A DNA stretch of 33,308 nt, taken from Ferrovum sp. (GTDB lineage: Bacteria; Pseudomonadota; Gammaproteobacteria; Burkholderiales; Ferrovaceae). The stretch is from assembly GCA_019456405.1 (NCBI GenBank), contig WJXM01000016.1, positions 1 to 33,308 on the forward strand, written 5' to 3'. The position numbers were made by a program, and so were the translations under genes. The notes under the pieces are model-generated. The model was given only the letters and a program-made list of their open reading frames with translations. It made no database searches and had not been told where the DNA came from. Positions within the stretch are counted from its first letter, which is position 1, and the number at the start of each line of letters is the position of its first letter. Positions 25,735 to 33,076 of this stretch are shown piece by piece.

Positions 25735-27159
25735 CTATTCGATGCGTTCGCCGTGCAGGACCAGATCCAGCCCTTCACGTTCTTCTTCTTCGCTGACACG
25801 CAGACCCATGACCATGTCGATGACCTTGAGCAGAACGAAGGAGACCACAAACCCGTAGACCACGGTCACACCGACGCCCAATGCCTGAGTTGCCAAGCTG
25901 CCATCTACGCCACTGATTTCCTTGACATTGAAGATCCCGGTCAGCAAAGCCCCCACGATCCCGCCGATGCCATGCACCCCAAAGGCATCCAGAGAATCGT
26001 CGTAACCCAGCATATGTTTCAAACCGGTAGCAGCCCAGAAACAGATCACGCCCGCAGCCAGTCCGATGGCAATGGCCCCGCCCGTGCCGACGAAACCCGA
26101 GGCGGGTGTAATGGCTACCAACCCCGCTACGGCGCCGGAAGCAATGCCCAACACGCTGGGTTTGCCCTTGGTCAGCCATTCGGCAAACATCCAGGAGAGA
26201 GCGGCAACCGCCGTGGCCACTTGGGTGACCACCATGGCCATCCCGGCACGACCATCGGCCGCCACCGCAGAACCAGCATTGAAACCGAACCAGCCCACCC
26301 ACAGCATGGAGGCGCCCACCAGCGTCAGCACCAGGTTATGAGGCGCCATGGGTTCCTTGCCATAGCCCACCCGCTTGCCCAATACCAGCGCCGCTGCCAG
26401 ACCAGCCACCCCGGCGTTGATGTGCACCACCGTACCCCCTGCAAAGTCCAACACGCCTTTGCCCGCCAACCAGCCACCGGGTTCCCATACCCAATGCGCG
26501 ATGGGTGAATAGACCAGCAGTGACCAAAGTGTGATAAATACCATCATGGCAGAGAACTTCATGCGTTCCGCAAAGGCCCCCGCAATCAAGGCAGGAGTAA
26601 TGATGGCAAAGGTCATCTGGAACATCATGTAGACCGATTCCGGGATAGCCGTGGCAGCATGGTGCACCATCACTTTCTTGGCCTCATTCTGATACAGCAT
26701 GCCATCCAGCAGGAAGCGGCTCATGCCCCCGAGCCAGGGAGTTCCGGGCATGAAAGCCAGGCTATACCCTGCCACGACCCACAGCACCGTCACCAGGGCG
26801 CAGATGGCAAAACTTTGCATCAGGGTGGCCAACACGTTCTTCTTGCGGACCATGCCCCCGTAAAACAATGCCAATCCCGGAATGGTCATGAACAGGACCA
26901 ATGCCGTCGACGTCAACATCCAGGCAGTGGCCCCAGAATCGATTTTGTCGAACCCCACCAGAAAGGGGGCACTGGGCGCCGCAGGGGCTGATGCTGCAGC
27001 CGCTGCAGCATCAGGGGCAGCAGCGGGCGCAGCAGGAGCCGAAACTGCGGGCGCGGGCGCCGGGGGAGCCGCCATGTCGTCGGCCATCACTGCCACGGAC
27101 CCCAGACTCAGGGATAGCGCCAGTGCGGCTACTTTCAATGTTTTCCATCGTGCGTTCAT
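25735..27159 (-). CDS. amtB: Ammonium channel AmtB
   Basis: AmtB is the trimeric inner-membrane ammonium channel. After a signal peptide (MNARWKTLKVAALALSLSLGSVAVMA) and an unusual Ala/Pro-rich stretch of about 40 residues comes the 11-helix core. Visible motifs are GLALFYGGMVRKKNVLATLMQ, DFAGGTVVHINAGVAGLAAAL (the Asp and first pore His), LWVGWFGFNAGSA and AFGVHGIGGIVGALLTGIF (second pore His). The C-terminal tail ends GLDLVLHGERIE, the part that meets GlnK. Of two ATGs, 27159 is 7 nt from GGAG whereas 27165 is only 1 nt away, so I use 27159. The ribosome site overlaps the glnK stop (TAAGGAG), so the two are coupled. Confidence 0.96.
   Translation of the reverse strand: MNARWKTLKVAALALSLSLGSVAVMADDMAAPPAPAPAVSAPAAPAAAPDAAAAAASAPAAPSAPFLVGFDKIDSGATAWMLTSTALVLFMTIPGLALFYGGMVRKKNVLATLMQSFAICALVTVLWVVAGYSLAFMPGTPWLGGMSRFLLDGMLYQNEAKKVMVHHAATAIPESVYMMFQMTFAIITPALIAGAFAERMKFSAMMVFITLWSLLVYSPIAHWVWEPGGWLAGKGVLDFAGGTVVHINAGVAGLAAALVLGKRVGYGKEPMAPHNLVLTLVGASMLWVGWFGFNAGSAVAADGRAGMAMVVTQVATAVAALSWMFAEWLTKGKPSVLGIASGAVAGLVAITPASGFVGTGGAIAIGLAAGVICFWAATGLKHMLGYDDSLDAFGVHGIGGIVGALLTGIFNVKEISGVDGSLATQALGVGVTVVYGFVVSFVLLKVIDMVMGLRVSEEEEREGLDLVLHGERIE
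26988..27014. repeat. Perfect 12-bp inverted repeat inside the amtB linker
   Basis: CTGATGCTGCAG (26988-26999), loop CCG, CTGCAGCATCAG (27003-27014). It lies in the part encoding the Ala/Pro-rich periplasmic linker of AmtB, close to the 5' end of the message. It may be a by-product of alanine codon expansion, or an RNA hairpin. Confidence 0.7.
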
Positions 27160-27170
27160 TTTCATTCTCC

Positions 27171-27521
<351 letters not shown>

Positions 27522-27538
27522 TTAGATTTCTCAATTGG

Positions 27539-28804
27539 TTAGAATTTATAAATGCCTTGCAGACCATAGGTCACCATACTTTGGTACAGGGTTCCATTGG
27601 ACGAGGCGAAAATTCCCTGATTCGCCCGATCTCCCCGCAGTTCGGCACGCAGTTCAAAGTCCTTGACTGGCGCATACCCCAAGGTCAACGTCGCTTCCCG
27701 CACAGTATTGGGACCTGGCAGCGTTCCCGGTGCCGCTACCGCCACACCCGAATCATCCTTCAATTGTTCCGCCCGGAATGATACCCGATATTGATCGTTG
27801 ATCTGATAGTTCAGGTAGGCCGCCAATCCCCAGTAAGTCTCCGTCCCCACCTGGTTGTTCTGCGCCCCGATCACTACATTTTGCTGACTGGAATGATCCG
27901 CATTGAGAATGAACGTCAGGGACTGCGTCAGATTGGACGTAAAGACCATATCCAGCAAGGTGCGATTACCGCTTCTGATCCCGGAAAGAGGAGTCCCTGC
28001 ATTGGCCGTATACATGTTGGTGATGGTCCCCGCCGGAATGACACCCGCCCAGTCGAGATTGGTAGGCACCGTTTCAGCTCCGCTGTAGACATCGAACAAC
28101 AGCGAAGTATCCTTGGTAAAAGCCTGGTTGATAGCAAATTCCGCCGTCTTCGAAGAGGTCATGCCCGTCACCTGATCCCAACCATTGTTGACACCCATGG
28201 TCAAGGTCGTCGCATCCGTCAACGTGTTCACGGCACGCACCCCCGTATGGGTAAAGGGGCTATGGCCGTAGAGGATGGAACGGGTAATGTTGGTATCCGC
28301 CACACTGTTGGGGACTTCCACGCCCGACATGGAATTGAACTTCCCGCCGATCAGGGTCCAGGGGCCAGTGGCATATTGCATATACGCCTGGGTCGGGTCA
28401 AAGTTTCCTCCTGATCCCATGGTGGAGTTATATTGATTCAGGTTATTTCCGGAACAGGCGCCGTAGGAACACAGGTAACCCGCATTACTCCCGGCGATCA
28501 AATCCACCAGCCAGCCCATCCCTTCCTTGGGGGTTTTGGATATGGTGATGGATGCCTGGTTGAGACTGAAGGAATTTTTGCTGGTATCAAATACCTGAAC
28601 GTTGGGATCAGGCATCTGGTTATGGCCGATGTACCCGGCATCCAGATAGCCCGAGACATCGATACTGGAGGCCTTGAACAACTTGGCGATGCTCATTTCC
28701 GGCTCTGCATTGGGTTCATCCTCCTTTGCGTTGGCAGCCGTCATCATTCCCATCATCAAAAAACAAGAGGTCAATTTGAGCGGGAAGGGCAGTGGGGCTT
28801 TCAT
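27539..28804 (-). CDS. Outer-membrane beta-barrel porin B (BBP2/OmpL-like)
   Basis: A 421-residue paralogue of porin A, aligning along its whole length with few gaps. The signal peptide ends about MTAANA before KEDEPNAEPEM. Shared blocks include KNSFSLNQASITISK, the Cys pair in CSYGACSGNNLN, TQAYMQYATGPWTLIGGKF, TRSILYGHSPFTHTGVRA, TLTMGVNNGWDQVTGM and a terminal YGLQGIYKF. It lies 29 bp upstream of glnK with no terminator between, so it appears to be the first gene of a porin B-glnK-amtB operon. Upstream are a sigma54 promoter and an NtrC box. The substrate is unknown; ammonium or organic nitrogen entry is an inference. Confidence 0.86.
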   Translation of the reverse strand: MKAPLPFPLKLTSCFLMMGMMTAANAKEDEPNAEPEMSIAKLFKASSIDVSGYLDAGYIGHNQMPDPNVQVFDTSKNSFSLNQASITISKTPKEGMGWLVDLIAGSNAGYLCSYGACSGNNLNQYNSTMGSGGNFDPTQAYMQYATGPWTLIGGKFNSMSGVEVPNSVADTNITRSILYGHSPFTHTGVRAVNTLTDATTLTMGVNNGWDQVTGMTSSKTAEFAINQAFTKDTSLLFDVYSGAETVPTNLDWAGVIPAGTITNMYTANAGTPLSGIRSGNRTLLDMVFTSNLTQSLTFILNADHSSQQNVVIGAQNNQVGTETYWGLAAYLNYQINDQYRVSFRAEQLKDDSGVAVAAPGTLPGPNTVREATLTLGYAPVKDFELRAELRGDRANQGIFASSNGTLYQSMVTYGLQGIYKF

Positions 28805-28945
28805 GAAATGTTCTCCTTAGGGTTTGGATCAGTGAATAAAATTGCGATGTTCATCATAGGAATACCAATACAAAGAATTCATAAAAAAATTGAACCTATG
28901 CATGAAATTCCGATCAATCATCTACAAGTTGCTCCAGCCACTACA

Positions 28946-28962
28946 AAGCATAGACTGTGCCA
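28946..28962 (-). promoter_or_regulatory. Sigma54 promoter of porin B-glnK-amtB
   Basis: On the minus strand TGGCACAGTCTATGCTT matches TGGCAC-N5-TTGCA with GG and GC 10 bp apart. The predicted start near 28936 leaves a leader of about 130 nt before the porin B ATG. Confidence 0.8.
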
Positions 28963-29013
28963 ATCATGAATTCCCCAAGAATTTCATTTTTTTATTGCCT
29001 TGTCCACCAAAAA

Positions 29014-29030
29014 CGCACCAAACAGGTGCG
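29014..29030. promoter_or_regulatory. NtrC-binding site upstream of porin B
   Basis: CGCACCAAACAGGTGCG has GCAC-N7-GTGC, the dyad of the NtrC consensus, and is fully symmetric in its outer six bases. Its centre is about 86 bp upstream of the predicted start, a usual enhancer position. Confidence 0.75.
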
Positions 29031-29149
29031 CTCCCATGCCGCCGCATCCCAGTTTGGGGCATGCCTCCGCAGAAACCGGGATTGACCCCAACCCATGCAC
29101 AAAAATTGGATAGAATGCTCTCATCTTTTCAGCACTTTCAGGACTCTCC

Positions 29150-29389
29150 ATGGACCCCCATACGTTGATCGACGAATTCACCAAAAAAATCTCTGACCTG
29201 GTTGCCAAGACTCCCGTTGCCGATGTAGAGAAGAATGCCCGTGCACTGCTGAGCAGCCTCCTGGCAAAAGCAGACCTGGTGACACGCGAGGAGTTTGACC
29301 GTCAAACCCAGGTGCTGGTCCGCACCCGGGAAAAATTGAACGAACTGGACGCCAAAGTAGCGACTTGGGAAGCGCAGCAGGGAAAGTAA
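29150..29389 (+). CDS. ubiK: Ubiquinone biosynthesis accessory factor UbiK (YqiC/BMFP family)
   Basis: A 79-residue protein of the BMFP/YqiC family. An N-terminal amphipathic helix (LIDEFTKKISDLVAKTP) is followed by a C-terminal coiled coil (REEFDRQTQVLVRTREKLNELDAKVATWE) that trimerises. UbiK assists aerobic ubiquinone synthesis in E. coli and Salmonella. The motif LVTREEFDRQTQVLVRTREK is highly characteristic. In many proteobacteria it adjoins comM, as here, where it converges on the truncated comM copy. Confidence 0.92.
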   Translation: MDPHTLIDEFTKKISDLVAKTPVADVEKNARALLSSLLAKADLVTREEFDRQTQVLVRTREKLNELDAKVATWEAQQGK

Positions 29390-29432
29390 CTGCCTTTTGG
29401 GGCGGCATCACAGGTGCCACGGTCCCTCGGCT

Positions 29433-30033
29433 TCACTGTGAGAAGGTGAATTTTCCAAAACCGGTCCGGTACTGCAATGCCTCGGCAATGGCGCTTTCAG
29501 ACACGCCATCCTCCGCTCCCAAATCCGCAATGGTGCGAGCCACGCGCCATACCCGGTGTACTGCCCGTACACTGAGTTCGTAATGATCGGCAGCGCGCAA
29601 CAACAATGTTTTGGCTTGGGCGGACAAGGGAGCAACACGATGCAGTGCATCGCTCCCCAAACCCTCATTGGTCATGCCCTGACGTTCATGCTGGCGCTCC
29701 TGAGCCGTGATGACGCGCTGACGCACAACCCCACTGGATTCCCCGGGAGACTCTGCCATCAGTTCCTCTGCCGTGAGCGAAGGCAATTCCCACTGCAGAT
29801 CGATCCGGTCGAGAAATGGACCGGACAGACGGCGCGTGTAGCGTTCCAGTTGAGGTTGGGTACACCGACACCGCCCTGAGGGGTGACCGCGATAGCCGCA
29901 GGGACAGGGGTTCATGGCCCCCACCAGTTGAAAGCGGGCAGGATAAATGACCTTATGAGCTGCCCGGGATACCGCGACCTGACCCGACTCAAGGGGTTCT
30001 CGCAGCATATCCAGCAAATGCGTTGGGAACTCG
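29433..30033 (-). pseudogene. comM: ComM/YifB Mg-chelatase-like ATPase, C-terminal fragment
   Basis: About 200 residues of the C-terminal part of a YifB/ComM protein (normally about 500). Present are EFPTHLLDMLREPLESGQV, then AMNPCPCGY, RYTRRLSGPFLDRIDL and the C-terminal Mg_chelatase_C domain (SVRAVHRVWRVARTIADL). The N-terminal Lon-like domain and the Walker A and B motifs are missing. Similarity ends at about 30033, where IS-end-like repeats begin. ComM is a helicase for branch migration during natural transformation; this copy cannot work. The remaining frame is undamaged, so the break is probably recent. Confidence 0.88.
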
Positions 30034-30036
30034 TAC

Positions 30037-30072
30037 TGGGAAGTTACAATATTGCCTGAAAGTTACAATATT
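30037..30072. repeat. IS-end-like direct repeat at the comM break
   Basis: AGTTACAATATT occurs at 30042-30053 and 30061-30072 (period 19), starting right where comM homology stops. The outermost bases TGGG at 30037 resemble the TG start and repeated internal motifs of IS21-type ends, as in the element at 752. No matching opposite end or transposase lies nearby. Confidence 0.5.
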
Positions 30073-30126
30073 ACCCTGTGGACCACCCTCGACGAGCCAG
30101 AATCATACCAGCGACCACGAGACGCT

Positions 30127-30195
30127 TTGTGCCCCTTGTGGGTACGCACGCTTTGCACACCCGAAAGGGGCGAGGCGCGTGCCACAAGGGCACAA
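30127..30195. repeat. Imperfect long inverted repeat (REP-like or element boundary)
   Basis: The left arm begins TTGTGCCCCTTGTGG and the right arm ends CCACAAGGGCACAA, its complement apart from one extra C, and the inner parts (TACGCACGC / GCGCGTGCC) are also roughly complementary. The total span is 69 bp. It lies between the comM break and the PIN-like gene and could be a fold-back element end or a terminator-like structure without a T-run. Confidence 0.5.
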
Positions 30196-30218
30196 TTTAC
30201 CATTTGCTGCGCACCTGA

Positions 30219-31034
30219 TCAAACTTGGTAACGCTCACCTATGTCCAGTTGCGGTGTGATAATAGCTTCTAATTGTTTCGGTGTGATAAATCGAACACCA
30301 AACGTGGACTCCAGCCATTTCTTGTGGTAATCATCAAATATTGAGGCATATTTAGCCATTTTACCCTCGTCCATCGTGCAGAAATAGTCATTGCTGTAGC
30401 CAATGTGCCGCATAATGGATTCCCCATCTGCCCATTCAGAAACAGCAGCAATTACGTCTTTAGTTTCACTCCTGTCTCTGCATAAAGACAGACCTTCGTA
30501 CCAGAATTTTCCCGAGACTTTTTCCCGCGCCAACAATTTTAGACCTAATTTCCTTGCGCGACACTTTCCGACGCCATACCCTGTTTCGTTGTTTTTGTTG
30601 CCAATAGCAATTTCAACCTCCGACATTTTTTCCCTAAATTTAATCAGATCAGAGATATCTGTTCGTTCATAAATATCAAAATTATATGGTACATTAAAAT
30701 TATCACCCAGATACACCTGTCCCCTAAGTCCAAACAAATCATTTTCTATTAGAAAGTTAATTGATTGCTTGTGTTGTTCATTTAGAGTAGGTTGTTGCAT
30801 AGATGCGCCAATTGTTATGTTAATAGTATTTGGTGTCAAACCCATTTTTGTAACGGTTTTAATTTTTCTGCTTCCAAAAATTTTTACACGATCTTGCCTC
30901 ATTACACCTTCGAGTGTGATAAATGTGTCACTGAAATAACCCCGAATGATTTTTTGGTGAATTGCGGGTAAAAGTTTTGGGTAATTATCAAATCGTTGAA
31001 AAACATTGGTATCAAATGTCACTTTGATTGGCAT
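30219..31034 (-). CDS. PIN-like domain protein, accessory, function unproven
   Basis: A 271-residue protein, clearly richer in A+T than its neighbours. It starts MPIKVTFDTNVFQRFDNYP, where FDTNVF is the first acidic strand of PIN-domain ribonucleases. Near the end GYSNDYFCTMDEGKMAKYA followed by FGVRFITPKQLEAII matches the last PIN acidic strand and the usual TP-x-L ending. The long insert between them is not a classic VapC (about 130 residues), so this is an enlarged PIN-like protein, perhaps from a defence or toxin locus. The composition suggests horizontal transfer. A partial upstream frame ends 3 bp before its start. Confidence 0.65.
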   Translation of the reverse strand: MPIKVTFDTNVFQRFDNYPKLLPAIHQKIIRGYFSDTFITLEGVMRQDRVKIFGSRKIKTVTKMGLTPNTINITIGASMQQPTLNEQHKQSINFLIENDLFGLRGQVYLGDNFNVPYNFDIYERTDISDLIKFREKMSEVEIAIGNKNNETGYGVGKCRARKLGLKLLAREKVSGKFWYEGLSLCRDRSETKDVIAAVSEWADGESIMRHIGYSNDYFCTMDEGKMAKYASIFDDYHKKWLESTFGVRFITPKQLEAIITPQLDIGERYQV

Positions 31035-31037
31035 CGG

Positions 31038-31124
31038 TCAAATATCCAACTTCGGTAATCCACGCACGATTTTCATGGTCTCAAGGCTCACTGTAATCAC
31101 ACGCTGAAAAAGTTTTAGGGGTAT
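31038..31124 (-). pseudogene. 3' end of an unidentified gene upstream of the PIN-like gene
   Basis: A minus-strand frame reading ...FQRVITVSLETMKIVRGL... ends PKLDI-stop 3 bp before the PIN-like ATG. Tight spacing suggests it was the partner gene (possibly an antitoxin) of which only the tail survives. I see no start codon with a ribosome site for it. I do not recognise the family. Confidence 0.25.
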
Positions 31125-31380
31125 GCAGCATCGTGCATGGTTTCAGTCGCCCAAAACGGTTATGAACACCTATGACAACCCGTATCGATCAAGTATGGTT
31201 GCTCAGTCCAAAAAACGGGCATTACACCATTCAGCCAATTCATGAATTTATTTTGCAAAAAATATTGTATAGTTTATATGGGGAATTTTATGTTTAGCCA
31301 AAAATCTTTACACATATTATCCTCCATTCTTTCATCCGCAAACCCCACCCTGCCAATCGTAAGTATCTGCCAACACCACA
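31125..31380. other. AT-rich intergenic stretch
   Basis: No gene is supported. The segment includes an AT-rich tract around 31240-31320 that contains promoter-like hexamers in several registers. I could not assign a specific signal. Confidence 0.4.
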
Positions 31381-31923
31381 TTAAACGGATCTCGTAACAA
31401 TGTAGTCTTGCCTTTTGTCATCCCATTGAGATTTCATGCCAACGATGGCAGAAGAATCGTTGCCAAACACACGGAACAACTGCAATAGGTCTTCGATTCG
31501 AAACTCGTAGGCCCACTTGTGACGCTGGTAGTCAGAAAATACAAGCATCGAAACAAAGGCTCGGTTTTCCGACAAGGTTTGCATCCAGTAGTAGTGGATG
31601 AGTTGGTTGCAAACATCAAGCACGGAGAGAACAGCGGCCTCGGGATGCTCCATATCGAACCGCTCATGAGGACAGCCTGAGCCTGTTGCCGTAAATGGAC
31701 GGTCGCCGGTTTTCTTGTAACGCAAAACCGACATGCCGGTGCTGCGGGCTTGATCGTTAACTTTGGGTCGTTCCAGCAGTGAGCGGACCTGAAAAGCAAC
31801 CAGCATCAACTTTCGCTCGAAGAGGACTTGCTGCTTCTCGGACCACCTGCGATATACCCGGTGGCTCTTGAGCCAAGCAAGATCGTTCCTCAACTCGGTG
31901 CGCCAATAGTTGGACTCGATCAT
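31381..31923 (-). CDS. Hypothetical protein, accessory region
   Basis: A 180-residue soluble protein starting MIESNYWRTELRNDLAWLK with GGAAG upstream. It is rich in Arg, Trp and Tyr and mostly helical by composition. There is no signal peptide or membrane segment and I do not recognise the family. Notable residues are a CPHERFD motif near residue 85 and a DVCNQLIHYYWMQ stretch near 105. It stands alone between intergenic stretches, in the IS-rich right edge. The frame is long and uninterrupted and codon use is ordinary, so I think it is a real gene. Confidence 0.6.
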   Translation of the reverse strand: MIESNYWRTELRNDLAWLKSHRVYRRWSEKQQVLFERKLMLVAFQVRSLLERPKVNDQARSTGMSVLRYKKTGDRPFTATGSGCPHERFDMEHPEAAVLSVLDVCNQLIHYYWMQTLSENRAFVSMLVFSDYQRHKWAYEFRIEDLLQLFRVFGNDSSAIVGMKSQWDDKRQDYIVTRSV

Positions 31924-32562
31924 CTTCCGACGGCTAACGAGGCTGTAATCAGGGTTCCCACCTATTCCCTGAAAAGACTGCCATATTCATTGGCCCTTTT
32001 GAGAACCATTCAGGAACACGGGAGACCTTGGCGTAGTTTGAGTGTGGCATCCTCGTATGTTACCTTTTTGCTCAACTTTAGGTTGCCGGAGCGGTGACCC
32101 AGTTAACCCCCAGACTATGGAAACACTTCGCCGCCAATCCCCTGCATTCGCTTTGCGTCGCTGTTGCCTTCAGGCACGCAGAGCGCCGCGCAAGGCGACC
32201 ATAAAGGCACCGATCTCTACCCTCTCACCCACGTTCCCCACCCGTAACTCCTCAAAAATTTGATCTGGTCGGAGTATGCTGTGATCAGCGGGAATTGGAA
32301 ATAACGCCGCTCAGTTACCGTTTACCGAACCCCTGCCACTCCTGCTTGCTGTAGCGCAATCTACCGCTACCCGAATTTGTTTCCATTCCTCTACCTCCCA
32401 TGACATGACCTGGAGGAGAGTATGGGAGAAAATTACTCAGGAAAATATAACGCCGCCAATTTACCGCTTACCGTTTGTGAGACTCCACCGGGCTCGTCCA
32501 ACAAACGGTTCAGATCGCGGCTCGCTTCACGATCACGATCTAACCTTAATCGTTATGCCTGA
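31924..32562. other. Non-genic stretch with decayed coding remnants and a repeated motif
   Basis: No intact gene is supported. Two minus-strand stretches look like fragments of the same or related coding sequence. One ends VSGKLAALYFPE-stop near 32435-32475 and the other contains AALFPIPADH and continues to a stop at 32170-32172 (ending FMVALRGALRA). They share the 28-bp imperfect repeat at 32301-32328 and 32447-32474. This suggests degenerate mobile or accessory DNA. Confidence 0.4.
32301..32474. repeat. Imperfect direct repeat pair, 146 bp apart
   Basis: 32301-32328 and 32447-32474 both begin ATAACGCCGC and contain TTACCG-T/C-TTACCG. Read on the minus strand they encode similar peptides (VNGN-stop-AALF versus VSGKLAALY), so the pair may descend from duplicated coding sequence. 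Confidence 0.45.
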
Positions 32563-32985
32563 CTATGCATCCCATTTACCAAGGTCAAACGTACGACATT
32601 CGCTTGGAGAACCTGAGGTGTCCATTTTTGCGATAACGTCTGTGAATCGGCCGTGGGCGTTCAGGTACTTTAGCACTGCTATGGCCGTCGTGCGATCAAC
32701 CCCTCCGGCCTTAAGCTCGTTCTCAATATCATAAAAACCCTTGAAGCATGCCAACTTTCCCGGGTCTTCCCAGATCGGGTTAAGCACATCCATTACATGT
32801 GTTTCCTGCTCCTTTGAAACGAAGCCAATACGTTGTAGTTCGTCGTCAATTGCCGACTCAAAACCATTAAGCAACGCATAAATTTTTGCGTCATCCGCTG
32901 AAGGAATGCCCAGCTTGCGTTGGATACGATACGTTTCGGCGAGAAGCTTCCCCAAGAGAATCGCGTTGTTATCTGGTACTGTCAT
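32563..32985 (-). CDS. Hypothetical protein, accessory region
   Basis: A 140-residue acidic, helical protein (MTVPDNNAILLGKLLAETY...) preceded by a strong GGAGG ribosome site. It has no signal peptide or membrane segment. A single Cys pair (LACFKGFY near residue 78, and ECRTF near 129) is spaced too widely for a metal site. The family is not recognised. It lies between decayed DNA and an IS256-type transposase, so it is probably cargo of mobile DNA. The clean frame and ribosome site support a real gene. Confidence 0.6.
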   Translation of the reverse strand: MTVPDNNAILLGKLLAETYRIQRKLGIPSADDAKIYALLNGFESAIDDELQRIGFVSKEQETHVMDVLNPIWEDPGKLACFKGFYDIENELKAGGVDRTTAIAVLKYLNAHGRFTDVIAKMDTSGSPSECRTFDLGKWDA

Positions 32986-33076
32986 GTAACCTCCATATGA
33001 ATGAGTTGCACAAGTGAATAAGGGCGAGATGAGATAAAGTCAAAAGTGGTGTATAGCCGGTCTGTAGCATGATGCA

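Larger units (their letters stand above)
28805..29149. promoter_or_regulatory. Divergent regulatory region between porin B and ubiK
   Basis: This 345-bp AT-rich stretch holds the sigma54 promoter (28946-28962) and the NtrC box (29014-29030) for the leftward operon and must hold the promoter for ubiK to the right. A possible NtrC half-site (TGCAC plus AAAA) begins at 29096. I see no gene in it. Confidence 0.65.

Noticed and set aside
32315-32386. A 23-residue minus-strand open frame with GGAGG upstream
   Set aside because: Too short to separate from chance, in decayed DNA, with no recognisable homologue.
32447-32600. Integron attC site after the 140-residue gene
   Set aside because: GCATAAC and GGCGTTA motifs occur in suggestive places, but no paired inner boxes or folded arms are present, and the second motif lies in a coding-like remnant.
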